Assembly (NCBI GenBank): GCA_934660965.1
Contig: CAKUIM010000012.1
Coordinates: 1-59,658, forward strand
Direction: 5' to 3'
DNA from: an uncultured Oscillospiraceae bacterium
GTDB taxonomy: Bacteria; Bacillota; Clostridia; Oscillospirales; Oscillospiraceae
DNA: 59,658 nucleotides
Shown here piece after piece: positions 8,051 through 18,468 of the stretch (its first letter is position 1; every line of letters begins with the position of its first letter). The notes beneath the pieces were generated by a model, which was given only the letters and a program-made list of their open reading frames with translations, was not told the DNA's origin and ran no database searches. The position numbers were made by a program, and so were the translations under genes.

Positions 8051-9535
8051 ATGAAGCAGCCCCTGAATCCGGCGGCGGTCCACAAGCAATATGACGAGGC
8101 CATGACGGCGTTCCGCCGCCAGATCACCGACCCGGCGGCCCGGGTGGCCTTTGGCCGGGAGGCGGACGGCTTTCTGCGGGAGTGCGCCTGCGGCGTGTGG
8201 CAGAAGGACCAGGGGCTGACGCCGCTGCACGTGGAGTACTACAACGCCGTCTACTGCAAGGGAAACCCCGTGCCCTCCATTTTATACTGGGAGCTGGCAA
8301 GCCGGGTGAGCGACTACCGGGGCTTTGTGCTGCCCGACTTTTTCCGGCGCCTGGTGAAGGCGGACGTGGAGCAGGGCAAGAGCCTGAGCCGGCGCTTTGC
8401 AGACACCTTTTCCCTGATGCTGCTGCTGTTTGCGGCGGCGGACGGCGTGGTGAGCGAGGCGGAGGCGGGCTTTGTCAACGCCTGCTGCGACAGCCTCATC
8501 GCCTTCTGCGACCGCGCCGGGGTGAGCGGCGGGGCGGCCAAGCTCAACGTGGAGGAGTTCGTCACCCGCCGCACCGACGGCACCCCCGTGCTCTCCGGCC
8601 GCAGCGAGGAGGCGCGGGAGGAGCCCGCCGCAGCCCGGGCGGAGGAGCAGCCGCAGGAGCAGGAAAAGGAGCCCGAGCCCACCCTGGAGGAGCTGCTTGC
8701 CGAGCTGGACAGCCTGTGCGGCCTTGAAAAGGTGAAGGCGGATGTGAAGAGCCTCATCAACCTTGTAAAGGTGCGCCGGCTGCGCAAGGAGGCAGGCCTG
8801 CCCACTCCGCCCATGTCGCTGCACCTGGTGTTTCTGGGCAACCCCGGCACCGGCAAGACCACGGTGGCCCGGCTGCTGGCCAAGATTTACCACGCCATCG
8901 GCGTGCTGCCAAAGGGCACCATGGTGGAGGTGGACCGGTCCGGCCTGGTGGCGGGCTTTGTGGGGCAGACCGCCCTCAAGACCCAGGAGGTCATCGAAAA
9001 GGCCCGGGGCGGCGTGCTGTTTATCGATGAGGCCTACGCCCTGGTCAACCAGGACGCCCCCAACGACTTCGGCGGCGAGGCCATTGAGGTGCTGCTCAAG
9101 GCCATGGAGGATCACCGGGATGACCTCATTGTCATCGTGGCGGGCTACACCGACCTGATGGAGCGCTTCATTCACTCCAACCCGGGCCTGGAGAGCCGGT
9201 TCAACAAGTATTTCTTCTTTGAGGACTATGACGGCGACCAGCTTACGGCTATCTTCCGCTCTATGTGCGAAAAGAACGGCTACGTCACCGACGAGGAGAC
9301 CGCCGCCCAGGCGTCCCAGGCGTTCCACCTGCTCTACGATGCCCGGGACGAGAACTTCGGCAACGCCCGGGATGTGCGCAACATCTTTGAGCAGGCGGTG
9401 GCCCGCCAGGCGGACCGGGTGGCGGCCATGGAGGCGCCCACCCGGGAGGATCTGATGACCCTGACCCTGGACGACCTGGATCTGGTGGAGCAGGATGAGG
9501 CGGGCGGCGAGGGCCCGGACGGGGAGAAGAAATGA
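8051..9535 (+). CDS. TerB-like domain plus CbbX/SpoVK-type AAA+ ATPase
   Basis: A 494-residue ATPase. The first 170 residues resemble a TerB/tellurite-resistance-like helical domain (LLLFAAADGVVSEAEAGF). A charged Glu/Pro/Gln linker (about 185-212) leads into an AAA+ module of the CbbX/SpoVK type with Walker A GNPGTGKT (263-270), Walker B VLFIDEAY (322-329) and the arginine finger segment GLESRF. Such ATPases remodel protein complexes; the client here is unknown. ATG 8051 is preferred over GTG 8042 because AAAGGGAG ends 10 nt before the ATG but only 1 nt before the GTG. The divergent neighbour is a zinc-ribbon/Ig-like membrane protein, a possible partner. No SpoVK-specific sporulation evidence is visible. 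Confidence 0.9.
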   Translation: MKQPLNPAAVHKQYDEAMTAFRRQITDPAARVAFGREADGFLRECACGVWQKDQGLTPLHVEYYNAVYCKGNPVPSILYWELASRVSDYRGFVLPDFFRRLVKADVEQGKSLSRRFADTFSLMLLLFAAADGVVSEAEAGFVNACCDSLIAFCDRAGVSGGAAKLNVEEFVTRRTDGTPVLSGRSEEAREEPAAARAEEQPQEQEKEPEPTLEELLAELDSLCGLEKVKADVKSLINLVKVRRLRKEAGLPTPPMSLHLVFLGNPGTGKTTVARLLAKIYHAIGVLPKGTMVEVDRSGLVAGFVGQTALKTQEVIEKARGGVLFIDEAYALVNQDAPNDFGGEAIEVLLKAMEDHRDDLIVIVAGYTDLMERFIHSNPGLESRFNKYFFFEDYDGDQLTAIFRSMCEKNGYVTDEETAAQASQAFHLLYDARDENFGNARDVRNIFEQAVARQADRVAAMEAPTREDLMTLTLDDLDLVEQDEAGGEGPDGEKK

Positions 9536-9545
9536 TATTTTTCTC

Positions 9546-9574
9546 TTGCACCGGCGGCGGATCTATTGTATAAT
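9546..9574 (+). promoter_or_regulatory. Promoter of tRNA-Leu
   Basis: TTGCAC (9546-9551), 17-bp spacer, TATAAT (9569-9574). It begins 8 bp after the stop codon of the AAA+ gene, and the tRNA starts 13 bp downstream of the -10 box. Confidence 0.85.
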
Positions 9575-9587
9575 TTTCTCCGCACCC

Positions 9588-9674
9588 GCCGGTGTGATGG
9601 AATTGGTAGACGTAGTGGACTCAAAATCCACCGCTGGCGACAGCGTACCGGTTCGAGTCCGGTCACCGGCACCA
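9588..9674 (+). tRNA. tRNA-Leu (anticodon CAA)
   Basis: An 87-nt type II tRNA with acceptor GCCGGTG (9588-9594) pairing with CACCGGC (9664-9670), discriminator A and an encoded CCA (9672-9674). The anticodon stem GTGGA/TCCAC encloses CTCAAAA, so the anticodon is CAA and reads UUG. A long variable arm (GCTGGCGACAGC) precedes the T arm (GGTTCGAGTCC), as expected for leucine. Confidence 0.97.
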
Positions 9675-9713
9675 CGTCGGAGCAAAGTTCGCTTTGCTCC
9701 GACGTTCTTTTTT
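9674..9713 (+). terminator. Terminator of tRNA-Leu
   Basis: A 14-bp perfect stem (9674-9687 with 9692-9705) around a TTCG tetraloop, followed by TCTTTTTT. The first base of the stem is the last base of the CCA end. Confidence 0.95.
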
Positions 9714-9975
9714 ACAAAAGAACGTCATCCGCCCGCTTCCTTGCTCCTCCTTTCAAACCTACAAACGCTTCGCTGGTTTGTAGGTTTGCCTTTATTTTTG
9801 CGCGGATGCTTTTTTGTTGGGTTTCGTTCGCTTTGCTCACTCCGCCCTTCGGGCCTTCCGCGCGCCGTCAGGGGGCGTCCGCCGCCCCGTGACGGCGGGA
9901 GAAATTCCAAAGCAGCCTGTTGAAATGGATCGTTTTTTGTGTTAAAATAAATAAAACTGCGGAAGGAGAGCGAAC
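9714..9975. other. Gene-free gap with hairpins and the rpoN promoter
   Basis: No gene is seen. It holds a 13-bp inverted repeat CAAACCTACAAAC (9754-9766 with 9776-9788), and a further GC-rich hairpin with CCGTCA and TGACGG arms near 9870-9898. A promoter for rpoN follows: TTGAAA (9920-9925), 17 bp, TAAAAT (9943-9948). Confidence 0.6.
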
Positions 9976-11349
9976 GTGATGGATCTTGGATTAAACCTCA
10001 AACAGACACAAACGCTGTCCCCGCAGATGATGCAGGCTATGGAGATCCTCCAGATGGGCTCCCAGGAGCTGCTGGACTATATCCAGGAGACCGTGCAGGA
10101 AAACCCTGTGCTGGAGAGCGTGGAGAGCCGCCAGCCCCAGGAATCCCAGGAGGACGCGCTGCTGCGGCGCAAGCTGGAGTGGCTGGAGTCCACCGACGTG
10201 CAGAACCGCTGGTACCACCAGGAGGATGCCAAGGACCTGACCGAGACGGTGATGGGGGCCTCGGGGGTGGACCAGAACGAGGACAGCCTGTATTATTACC
10301 TGCGCTCCCAGATCCGCTTTGAGACCCTTGCCCCGGAGCTTGCCCGGGCGGTGGAGTGTGTGCTGGAGAGCCTGAGCAGCAACGGCTACCTGGACGAGCC
10401 CTGCGAGGAGCTCTCCGGGGAGAGCGGCATTTCCAGGGAGGCCCTGGAGCAGGCGGTGGAGCTGGTGCAGGGCCTGGAGCCTGCGGGCGTGGGTGCGCGC
10501 AGCCTTTCCGAGTGCCTGTGCTTACAGCTTATCCGCCACGGCCAGACCGGCCTTCCCCTGACCATTGCCCGGGACTACCTGGAGGCGGTGGGGAAGGACC
10601 GCTACAACCTCATCGCCCGGGAGACCGGCGCGGACCGGGAGGAGGTCCAGCGGGCCTGCCGGATTATCCGCGGCCTCAACCCCAAGCCCGGCGCGGACTT
10701 CGCCCCCCGTGAGGTGCTGGGCTACATCACCCCCGACCTTGTGGTGGTCAGCTTTGAGGACCACTTTGAAATTCTGAGCAACGACTATTATTTTCCCACG
10801 CTGAAGGTCAGCTCCTACTACCATCAGCTGATGAAGAATACCGACGAGGCCCAGGTGCGCGACTATCTCACCGGCAAGCTGCGCCAGGCCAAGTGGGTGG
10901 TGCGCAGCGTAGAGCAGCGCCGCTCCACTCTGCTGGCCTGCGCCAACTGCATTGTGGAGCGGCAGGAGGCCTTCTTCCGCCACGGCCCCGGCCATCTCCG
11001 TCCCATGACCCTGGCGGACGTGGCCGCGGCGCTGGAGGTTCACGAGTCCACCATCAGCCGGGCCGTCAAGGACAAATATCTCCAGTGCGCCCATGGGGTG
11101 TTCCCCCTGGGGTACTTTTTCAGCCGGGCCCTGTCCGCCGGTGACGGCGACAGCGTCTCTGCCGTGCAGGCAAAGCTCGCCCTCAAGGAGCTGGTAGATG
11201 GCGAGGACAAGACAAAGCCCCTGTCCGACCAGAAGCTGTGCGACCTTCTGACCGCCAAGGGCATTGAGATTTCCCGGCGCACGGTGGCAAAATACCGGGG
11301 GGAGCTGGGCATCGCCTCCACCACCCGGCGGAAAGAAGAGGGAGCATAA
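9976..11349 (+). CDS. rpoN: RNA polymerase sigma-54 factor
   Basis: A 457-residue sigma-54 that directs RNA polymerase to -24/-12 promoters and needs AAA+ activators. Region I begins LGLNLKQTQTLSPQMMQAME, rich in Gln and Leu, and contacts the activator. The core-binding and HTH regions follow (DVAAALEVHESTISRAVKDK). The C terminus holds the RpoN box (SRRTVAKYRGELGI). The start is GTG 9976 or ATG 9979 behind GGAAGGAG (9961-9968); both fit. A consensus sigma-54 promoter and an activator gene lie at the start of this window, so the regulon is at least partly local. The next gene, a HAD phosphatase, is 7 nt downstream and likely cotranscribed. Confidence 0.97.
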   Translation: MMDLGLNLKQTQTLSPQMMQAMEILQMGSQELLDYIQETVQENPVLESVESRQPQESQEDALLRRKLEWLESTDVQNRWYHQEDAKDLTETVMGASGVDQNEDSLYYYLRSQIRFETLAPELARAVECVLESLSSNGYLDEPCEELSGESGISREALEQAVELVQGLEPAGVGARSLSECLCLQLIRHGQTGLPLTIARDYLEAVGKDRYNLIARETGADREEVQRACRIIRGLNPKPGADFAPREVLGYITPDLVVVSFEDHFEILSNDYYFPTLKVSSYYHQLMKNTDEAQVRDYLTGKLRQAKWVVRSVEQRRSTLLACANCIVERQEAFFRHGPGHLRPMTLADVAAALEVHESTISRAVKDKYLQCAHGVFPLGYFFSRALSAGDGDSVSAVQAKLALKELVDGEDKTKPLSDQKLCDLLTAKGIEISRRTVAKYRGELGIASTTRRKEEGA

Positions 11350-11356
11350 GACCGGC

Positions 11357-12031
11357 ATGGATTACCAAGGCATTTTTTTCGACTTTGACTATACCCTCGG
11401 GGACTCCACCCTGGCCATCGTCCACGGCTTTCAGGCGGGCTTTGCCGCCCTGGGGCTGCCCGAGCCCACCCGGGAGCAGGTGCGGCCCACCATCGGTATG
11501 ACCCTGGCGGACGCCTACCGGCTGCTCACCGGCGACGAGAGCGCCGACCACGCCCGGGAGTTCTACCGCCAGTTTCAGCTGGCGGTTGGGGAGCTGGCCG
11601 GCGAGGAGGGCAGACAGCTGATGGTGGAGGGCACCCGGCTGCTGCCCGGCGCGGCGGAGATTCTCGCCGCGGTGAAGGGTGCGGGGGCCGCTGCGGCGGT
11701 GGTGAGCACCAAGCTGGGGATCACCATCCGGCGCATTCTGGAGCATAATCGCCTGGCCGTCATGCCCGACCTCATCATCGGTGGGGAGGACGTAGCCCGC
11801 AATAAGCCAGACCCCGAGGGGCTGCTGCATGCCCTCGACACCCTAAATGTACCGGCGGAGAAGGCCCTCTTCTGCGGCGACACCGTCATCGACGCCCAGA
11901 CGGCGGCCAACGCCGGGGTGGCCTTTGCCGCTGTGCTCAACGGCACCACCCCTGCCGGGGCCTTCGACGGCTATCCCTGCGTCTATGTGGCCCGGGACCT
12001 GCCCGAGCTCCAGCGCTTTCTGGGGCTTTGA
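11357..12031 (+). CDS. HAD-superfamily phosphatase (phosphoglycolate phosphatase-like)
   Basis: A 224-residue haloacid dehalogenase-type hydrolase. Motif I is FFDFDYTLGDS (nucleophile Asp in DFDYT), motif II is the VVSTK segment, motif III is the Lys of ARNKPDPEG, and motif IV is FCGDTVIDAQTAANAG. The helical cap insertion after motif I places it in the Gph/PGMB-like subfamily, so a small phosphate ester is the likely substrate; which one is not visible. The ATG at 11357 is chosen because motif I begins directly after it. It lies 7 nt after rpoN and ends before a strong terminator. Confidence 0.88.
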   Translation: MDYQGIFFDFDYTLGDSTLAIVHGFQAGFAALGLPEPTREQVRPTIGMTLADAYRLLTGDESADHAREFYRQFQLAVGELAGEEGRQLMVEGTRLLPGAAEILAAVKGAGAAAAVVSTKLGITIRRILEHNRLAVMPDLIIGGEDVARNKPDPEGLLHALDTLNVPAEKALFCGDTVIDAQTAANAGVAFAAVLNGTTPAGAFDGYPCVYVARDLPELQRFLGL

Positions 12032-12055
12032 GTACCCTTCTTTTTCAGCAAAACT

Positions 12056-12088
12056 GCCTGTCCGGCTTGTGGCCGGGCGGGCTTTTTT
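12056..12088 (+). terminator. Terminator of the rpoN-HAD unit
   Basis: GCCTGTCCGGC (12056-12066) pairs, with T-G wobbles, with GCCGGGCGGGC (12072-12082) around a short loop, followed by TTTTTT (12083-12088). Confidence 0.9.
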
Positions 12089-12125
12089 CCTGTCCGGGGA
12101 GGCGGACGGAGGAGGCCAAAAGAAA

Positions 12126-12152
12126 TTAGCACTCTTTTGCAGAGAGTGCTAA
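12126..12152. promoter_or_regulatory. CIRCE operator (HrcA binding site) upstream of clpB
   Basis: TTAGCACTC (12126-12134), a 9-bp spacer, then GAGTGCTAA (12144-12152). This is the full CIRCE consensus recognised by the heat-shock repressor HrcA. A -10-like TATACT lies at 12192-12197 with a poor -35, and clpB begins at 12257. Confidence 0.95.
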
Positions 12153-12256
12153 TTGTTTACAATGCGTTCATGAAAATTCCCACGGGAGGGGTATACTATC
12201 CTCAGAATGACAGTTACGGCTGTGCCCTGTGCCGGCCGAAGAGGGAGTGAACGTTT

Positions 12257-14851
<2,595 letters not shown>

Positions 14852-14884
14852 GAAGCGGTGCGCGCGCCGCATCCCAAGGCTCCA

Positions 14885-14919
14885 AGTCCCGCCCGGCCAT
14901 AGGCCGGGCGGGACTTTTT
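14885..14919 (+). terminator. Terminator of clpB
   Basis: A perfect 14-bp stem (14885-14898 with 14902-14915) around ATA, followed by TTTTT. Confidence 0.95.
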
Positions 14920-14942
14920 CTGCCCGGGCGGCCCGCCCCGCC

Positions 14943-14970
14943 TTGACAGATTCTGTAAGATAGGTACAAT
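14943..14970 (+). promoter_or_regulatory. Promoter of the cation efflux gene
   Basis: TTGACA (14943-14948) and TACAAT (14965-14970) with a 16-bp spacer, 30 bp before the start codon. Confidence 0.8.
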
Positions 14971-15000
14971 ATATAAAATAACGGAAAGGGGTGCGAAGCC

Positions 15001-16167
15001 ATGATGAAGCGGCTTTTGGACCGGCTGGCGCCGGAGGGCGGCGAGCCTGACATAGCGGCGCGCAGCCGCTGCGGCATGGTATCCGGCGCGGTGGGGATTG
15101 GCCTGAACCTGCTGCTGTTTGCGGGAAAGCTGGCGGCGGGGCTTATCACCGGGGCCATCTCCGTCACGGCGGACGCCTTCAATAACCTCTCGGACGCGGC
15201 CTCCTGCGTGGTGACACTCATCGGCTTCCGCCTGGCCGGGCAGAAGCCGGACGCGGAGCACCCCTTCGGCCACGGGCGCATGGAGTACCTCACCGGCCTG
15301 GGGGTGTCGGTGCTGATTCTGCTGGTGGGGCTGGAGCTGGGAAAGAGCGCCGTGGGCAAGATCCTGCACCCGGAGGACACGGCCCTCACCGCCCTGACGG
15401 CGGCCATTCTGCTCTGCTCGGTGGGGGTAAAGCTGTGGATGGGGTGGTTCAACGGCGCCCTGGGCCGGCGCATCCGGTCAGACGCCCTCAATGCCGCCGC
15501 TGCCGACAGCCGCTCTGACGCCCTTGCTACCTCTGCGGTGCTGCTGGGCCTTGTCATCGCCCGGTTTGCCGGTCTTGCGCTGGACGGCTATCTGGGCCTT
15601 CTGGTGGCGGCAGTGATTGTGAAAACCGGCATTTCCTCCATCAAGGATACCGTTGACCCCCTGCTGGGCAAGGCCGCCGACCCGGAGGAGGTACGCGCCA
15701 TCGAGGAGCAGATCCTGAGCCACCCCCAGGTGGTGGGCATCCACGACCTGGTCATTCACGACTACGGCCCCGGCCGGCGGATGATGAGCGTCCATGCCGA
15801 GGTGCCCGCCGGCGGCGACTTTCTGGAGCTCCACGACGTCATCGACAGCGCCGAGCGGGAGCTGCGCGAGCGCTTCCACATCGACGCGGTCATCCACATG
15901 GACCCCGTCCAGACCGACGACCCCAAGGTGGCGCGGCTGCGCGCGCTGGCCGCGGCGGCGGCCGCCGAGATTGACCCGGCTATCACTATCCACGATTTCC
16001 GCATCACCGCCGGGCCGCTGCACACAAACCTCATCTTCGACGTGGTCATCCCCTACGGCGTGCCCCAAAGCGACAGCGCCGTCAAGGCAGCCTTGGACCG
16101 GCGTCTGCGGGAGCAGGAGCCCAACGCCCGCACGGTCATCCGGGTGGACCACAGCTATGTGCTGTAA
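15001..16167 (+). CDS. Cation diffusion facilitator transporter
   Basis: A 388-residue CDF-family exporter that swaps protons for divalent metals such as Zn, Fe or Mn at the cytoplasmic membrane. Six transmembrane helices occupy about residues 25-205. Metal-site motifs are seen: SVTADAFNNLSDAAS in helix 2 (DxxxD), HPFGHGRMEYL and the second site NAAAADSRSDALATS. The cytoplasmic C-terminal domain (about 210-300, with HDLVIHDYGPGRRMMSVHAEV) is the usual metal-sensing dimer domain. An extra tail of about 80 residues extends it. The ATG follows AAAGGGG. It is a one-gene unit behind its own promoter; the metal is not determined. Confidence 0.93.
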   Translation: MMKRLLDRLAPEGGEPDIAARSRCGMVSGAVGIGLNLLLFAGKLAAGLITGAISVTADAFNNLSDAASCVVTLIGFRLAGQKPDAEHPFGHGRMEYLTGLGVSVLILLVGLELGKSAVGKILHPEDTALTALTAAILLCSVGVKLWMGWFNGALGRRIRSDALNAAAADSRSDALATSAVLLGLVIARFAGLALDGYLGLLVAAVIVKTGISSIKDTVDPLLGKAADPEEVRAIEEQILSHPQVVGIHDLVIHDYGPGRRMMSVHAEVPAGGDFLELHDVIDSAERELRERFHIDAVIHMDPVQTDDPKVARLRALAAAAAAEIDPAITIHDFRITAGPLHTNLIFDVVIPYGVPQSDSAVKAALDRRLREQEPNARTVIRVDHSYVL

Positions 16168-16233
16168 GCCCTCCGGCGGCCGGAGGGGCGGGAAATTTAC
16201 AGAAAATCTATAGGAAATGGCCGCGCGGTGCGG

Positions 16234-16239
16234 TATAAT
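16234..16239 (+). promoter_or_regulatory. -10 element before the two-component operon
   Basis: A perfect TATAAT with a poor -35 (TAGGAA, 16211-16216, 17 bp). The leader to the response regulator is about 90 nt. The weak -35 suggests an activator may be needed. Confidence 0.5.
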
Positions 16240-16333
16240 AGCGTCAAAAGCCGGCAGCTGCGCCGGTTGGGACGAGAGAACAGCTTATTTTGCGGGGCGC
16301 TGCATGCCCCCCGCGTGATCTAAGGAGAAAGAG

Positions 16334-17032
16334 GTGCCCGATATGCCCCGGAAAGTGCTGATCGTAGAGGACGACAAGAACATTGCAGACCTGCTGCGCA
16401 TCTATTTGGAGAAGGAGCAGATGGAGTGCGAGATCGCGGGAGACGGCGTGACCGGCGTGGAGAAATTCCGCCAGATGCAGCCCGACCTTGTGCTGCTGGA
16501 CATCATGCTGCCCGGCATGGACGGCTGGGCGGTGTGCCGCAAAATCCGGGAGACCTCCAAGACCCCGGTCATCATGCTTACCGCCAAGGGCGAGCTGGAG
16601 GACAAGGTCTCCGGCCTTGAGATGGGGGCGGACGACTACATCACCAAGCCCTTCGAGATGAAGGAGGTGCTCGCCCGGGTCCATGCGGTGCTGCGCCGCA
16701 CCGGCGAGGAGGAGCAGAGCAGCGAGAAAAAGCTGGTGTTCGACAAGCTGGTGGTCAACCTGGACTCCTACGAGCTGCTGGTGGACGGCAAGCGGGTGGA
16801 CACGCCCCCCAAGGAGCTGGAGCTGCTCTACCACCTGGCCGCCTCCCCCAACCGGGTATTCACCCGCAACCAGCTGCTTGACGAGGTGTGGGGCTTTGAC
16901 TACTTCGGCGACAGCCGCACGGTGGACGTACACATCAAGCGCCTGCGGGAGAAGCTGGAGGGCGTGAGCGACCAGTGGAGCCTGAAGACGGTGTGGGGCG
17001 TGGGCTATAAATTTGAGGTGATCGACCGGTGA
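16334..17032 (+). CDS. OmpR/PhoB-family response regulator
   Basis: A 232-residue two-domain regulator. The receiver domain has the acidic pair VEDD and the phosphoacceptor Asp near residue 56 (LVLLDIMLPG), then MLTAKG and the conserved Lys in DDYITKPFE. A winged-helix DNA-binding domain (about 135-230) ends TVWGVGYKFE. GTG 16334 has AAGGAG 6 nt upstream; ATG 16343 has GAGGTG 6 nt upstream, so the start is uncertain by three codons. The kinase gene overlaps its stop (GTGA), and an HtrA protease gene follows. The order regulator-kinase-HtrA resembles the CssRS/HtrA secretion-stress system of Bacillus; equivalence is inferred. Confidence 0.95.
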   Translation: MPDMPRKVLIVEDDKNIADLLRIYLEKEQMECEIAGDGVTGVEKFRQMQPDLVLLDIMLPGMDGWAVCRKIRETSKTPVIMLTAKGELEDKVSGLEMGADDYITKPFEMKEVLARVHAVLRRTGEEEQSSEKKLVFDKLVVNLDSYELLVDGKRVDTPPKELELLYHLAASPNRVFTRNQLLDEVWGFDYFGDSRTVDVHIKRLREKLEGVSDQWSLKTVWGVGYKFEVIDR

Positions 17033-18450
17033 AAACCCTTTATGGGCGCCAGTTTGTGGCCATGGCCAGCATGATCCTGCTCTCCTTCCTTATGCTGGGC
17101 GCGTCCTTTGCCACATTAAGCTATCAGTATACCATCAGCGAAAAGAAGGACACTATGGGGCGCAACGCGGGCTATATCTCCACATTCACCTCTGATTATG
17201 TAAATATGTATGGCAGCGAGGCCTGGCGGGGCCAGGCCTTCCGCACCTACCTTTCCAATGTGGCGCTGCTCACCGACTCCCACGTGCTGGTGGGCACCAA
17301 CGACGGAGAGATCCTCTTTGCCACCGACGGTAAGGCGGAGCTTACCCAGCTTGAGCGGGGTATCCTGCCCGGCTCGGTGCTCCAGGCCATTGCCGGCGGG
17401 TCCTTTGCGGGGATGTCGGTGCTGGGCGGGCTGTATGCGGAGCCCCGGTATGCGGTGGGTCTGCCCGTCACCAGCGGCGGGATTCTGCAGGGGGTGGTGC
17501 TCATCTCCTGCGATGCGTCCAACATCAGCGGCATGTGGCGGGAGCTGTCTACCATCTTTCTCATCACCGCCGGGGCGGTCATCCTCATCGCGGCCATCAT
17601 CAGCTCGGTGACCAGCCTTCACCAGTCAAAGCCCATCAAGGAGATCGCCGCCGCCGCCCGGCAGTTCGGCCACGGCGAGCTCAATGTCCGGGTGGATGTG
17701 GGTCCCCGGCAGGACGAGGTGGGAGAGCTGGCCGAGGCCTTTAACGCCATGGCGGACTCCCTTGCCAAGAGCGAGAAGCGCCGCAGCGAGTTTATCGCCA
17801 ACGTCTCTCACGAGCTCAAGACCCCCATGACCACCATCGCCGGCTTTGCCGACGGTATTCTGGACGGCACCATCCCGCCGGAGCGGGAGCGGGAATATCT
17901 GCAGATCATCTCCTCCGAGACCCGGCGGCTGTCCCGCCTGGTGCGCTCCATGCTGGAGCTGTCCCGCCTGCAAAGCGATGAGCGGGCGGCCACCCAGCAG
18001 CAGTTCAACGTGTGCGAGACGCTGGTGCGCACCCTGGTGAACCTGGAGGGCAAGATCAACGCCAAGCACCTGGACGTGGACACCCACATTCCGGACGAGC
18101 CCATCATGGTCTGGGGCGACCAGGACGCCATCACCCAGGTGTGCTACAACCTGCTGGACAACGCCATCAAATTCTCCAAGGACGGCGGGACGCTGGGCCT
18201 GGAGGTGACGGCCAAGGGAACCAAGACCAGCGTGAGCATCAGCAACGAGGGGGATACCATCCCGCCGGAGGAGCTGCCGCTGATTTTCGACCGCTTCCAC
18301 AAGACCGACCACTCCCGCAGCGAGGACCGGGACGGCGTGGGCCTGGGCCTTTACATCGTCAAGACCATCCTCAACAGCCACAAGGAGAACATCACCTGCA
18401 CCAGTGAGAACGGTGTGACGAAATTTACCTTTACGCTCAGCCGGGCGTAA
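17029..18450 (+). CDS. Sensor histidine kinase
   Basis: A 473-residue membrane kinase partner of the regulator before it. It has a transmembrane helix near residues 8-32, an extracytoplasmic sensor region of about 140 residues, and a second helix near 173-195. A HAMP linker and a HisKA dimerisation domain follow, with phosphoacceptor His near 261 (NVSHELKTPMTT). The HATPase domain has NLLDNAIKFS (N box), then DRFHKTDHS and DGVGLGLYIVK (G boxes). The GTG start overlaps the regulator stop by 4 nt, so the two are coupled. The following htrA gene suggests that it senses envelope or secretion stress. Confidence 0.95.
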   Translation: MKTLYGRQFVAMASMILLSFLMLGASFATLSYQYTISEKKDTMGRNAGYISTFTSDYVNMYGSEAWRGQAFRTYLSNVALLTDSHVLVGTNDGEILFATDGKAELTQLERGILPGSVLQAIAGGSFAGMSVLGGLYAEPRYAVGLPVTSGGILQGVVLISCDASNISGMWRELSTIFLITAGAVILIAAIISSVTSLHQSKPIKEIAAAARQFGHGELNVRVDVGPRQDEVGELAEAFNAMADSLAKSEKRRSEFIANVSHELKTPMTTIAGFADGILDGTIPPEREREYLQIISSETRRLSRLVRSMLELSRLQSDERAATQQQFNVCETLVRTLVNLEGKINAKHLDVDTHIPDEPIMVWGDQDAITQVCYNLLDNAIKFSKDGGTLGLEVTAKGTKTSVSISNEGDTIPPEELPLIFDRFHKTDHSRSEDRDGVGLGLYIVKTILNSHKENITCTSENGVTKFTFTLSRA

Positions 18451-18468
18451 TCCCATGGGGGGACGCAT

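Noticed and set aside
9976..11349. A second sigma-54 promoter within or near rpoN
   Set aside because: No TGGCAC-N5-TTGC match was seen near rpoN; the visible promoter is sigma-A-like.
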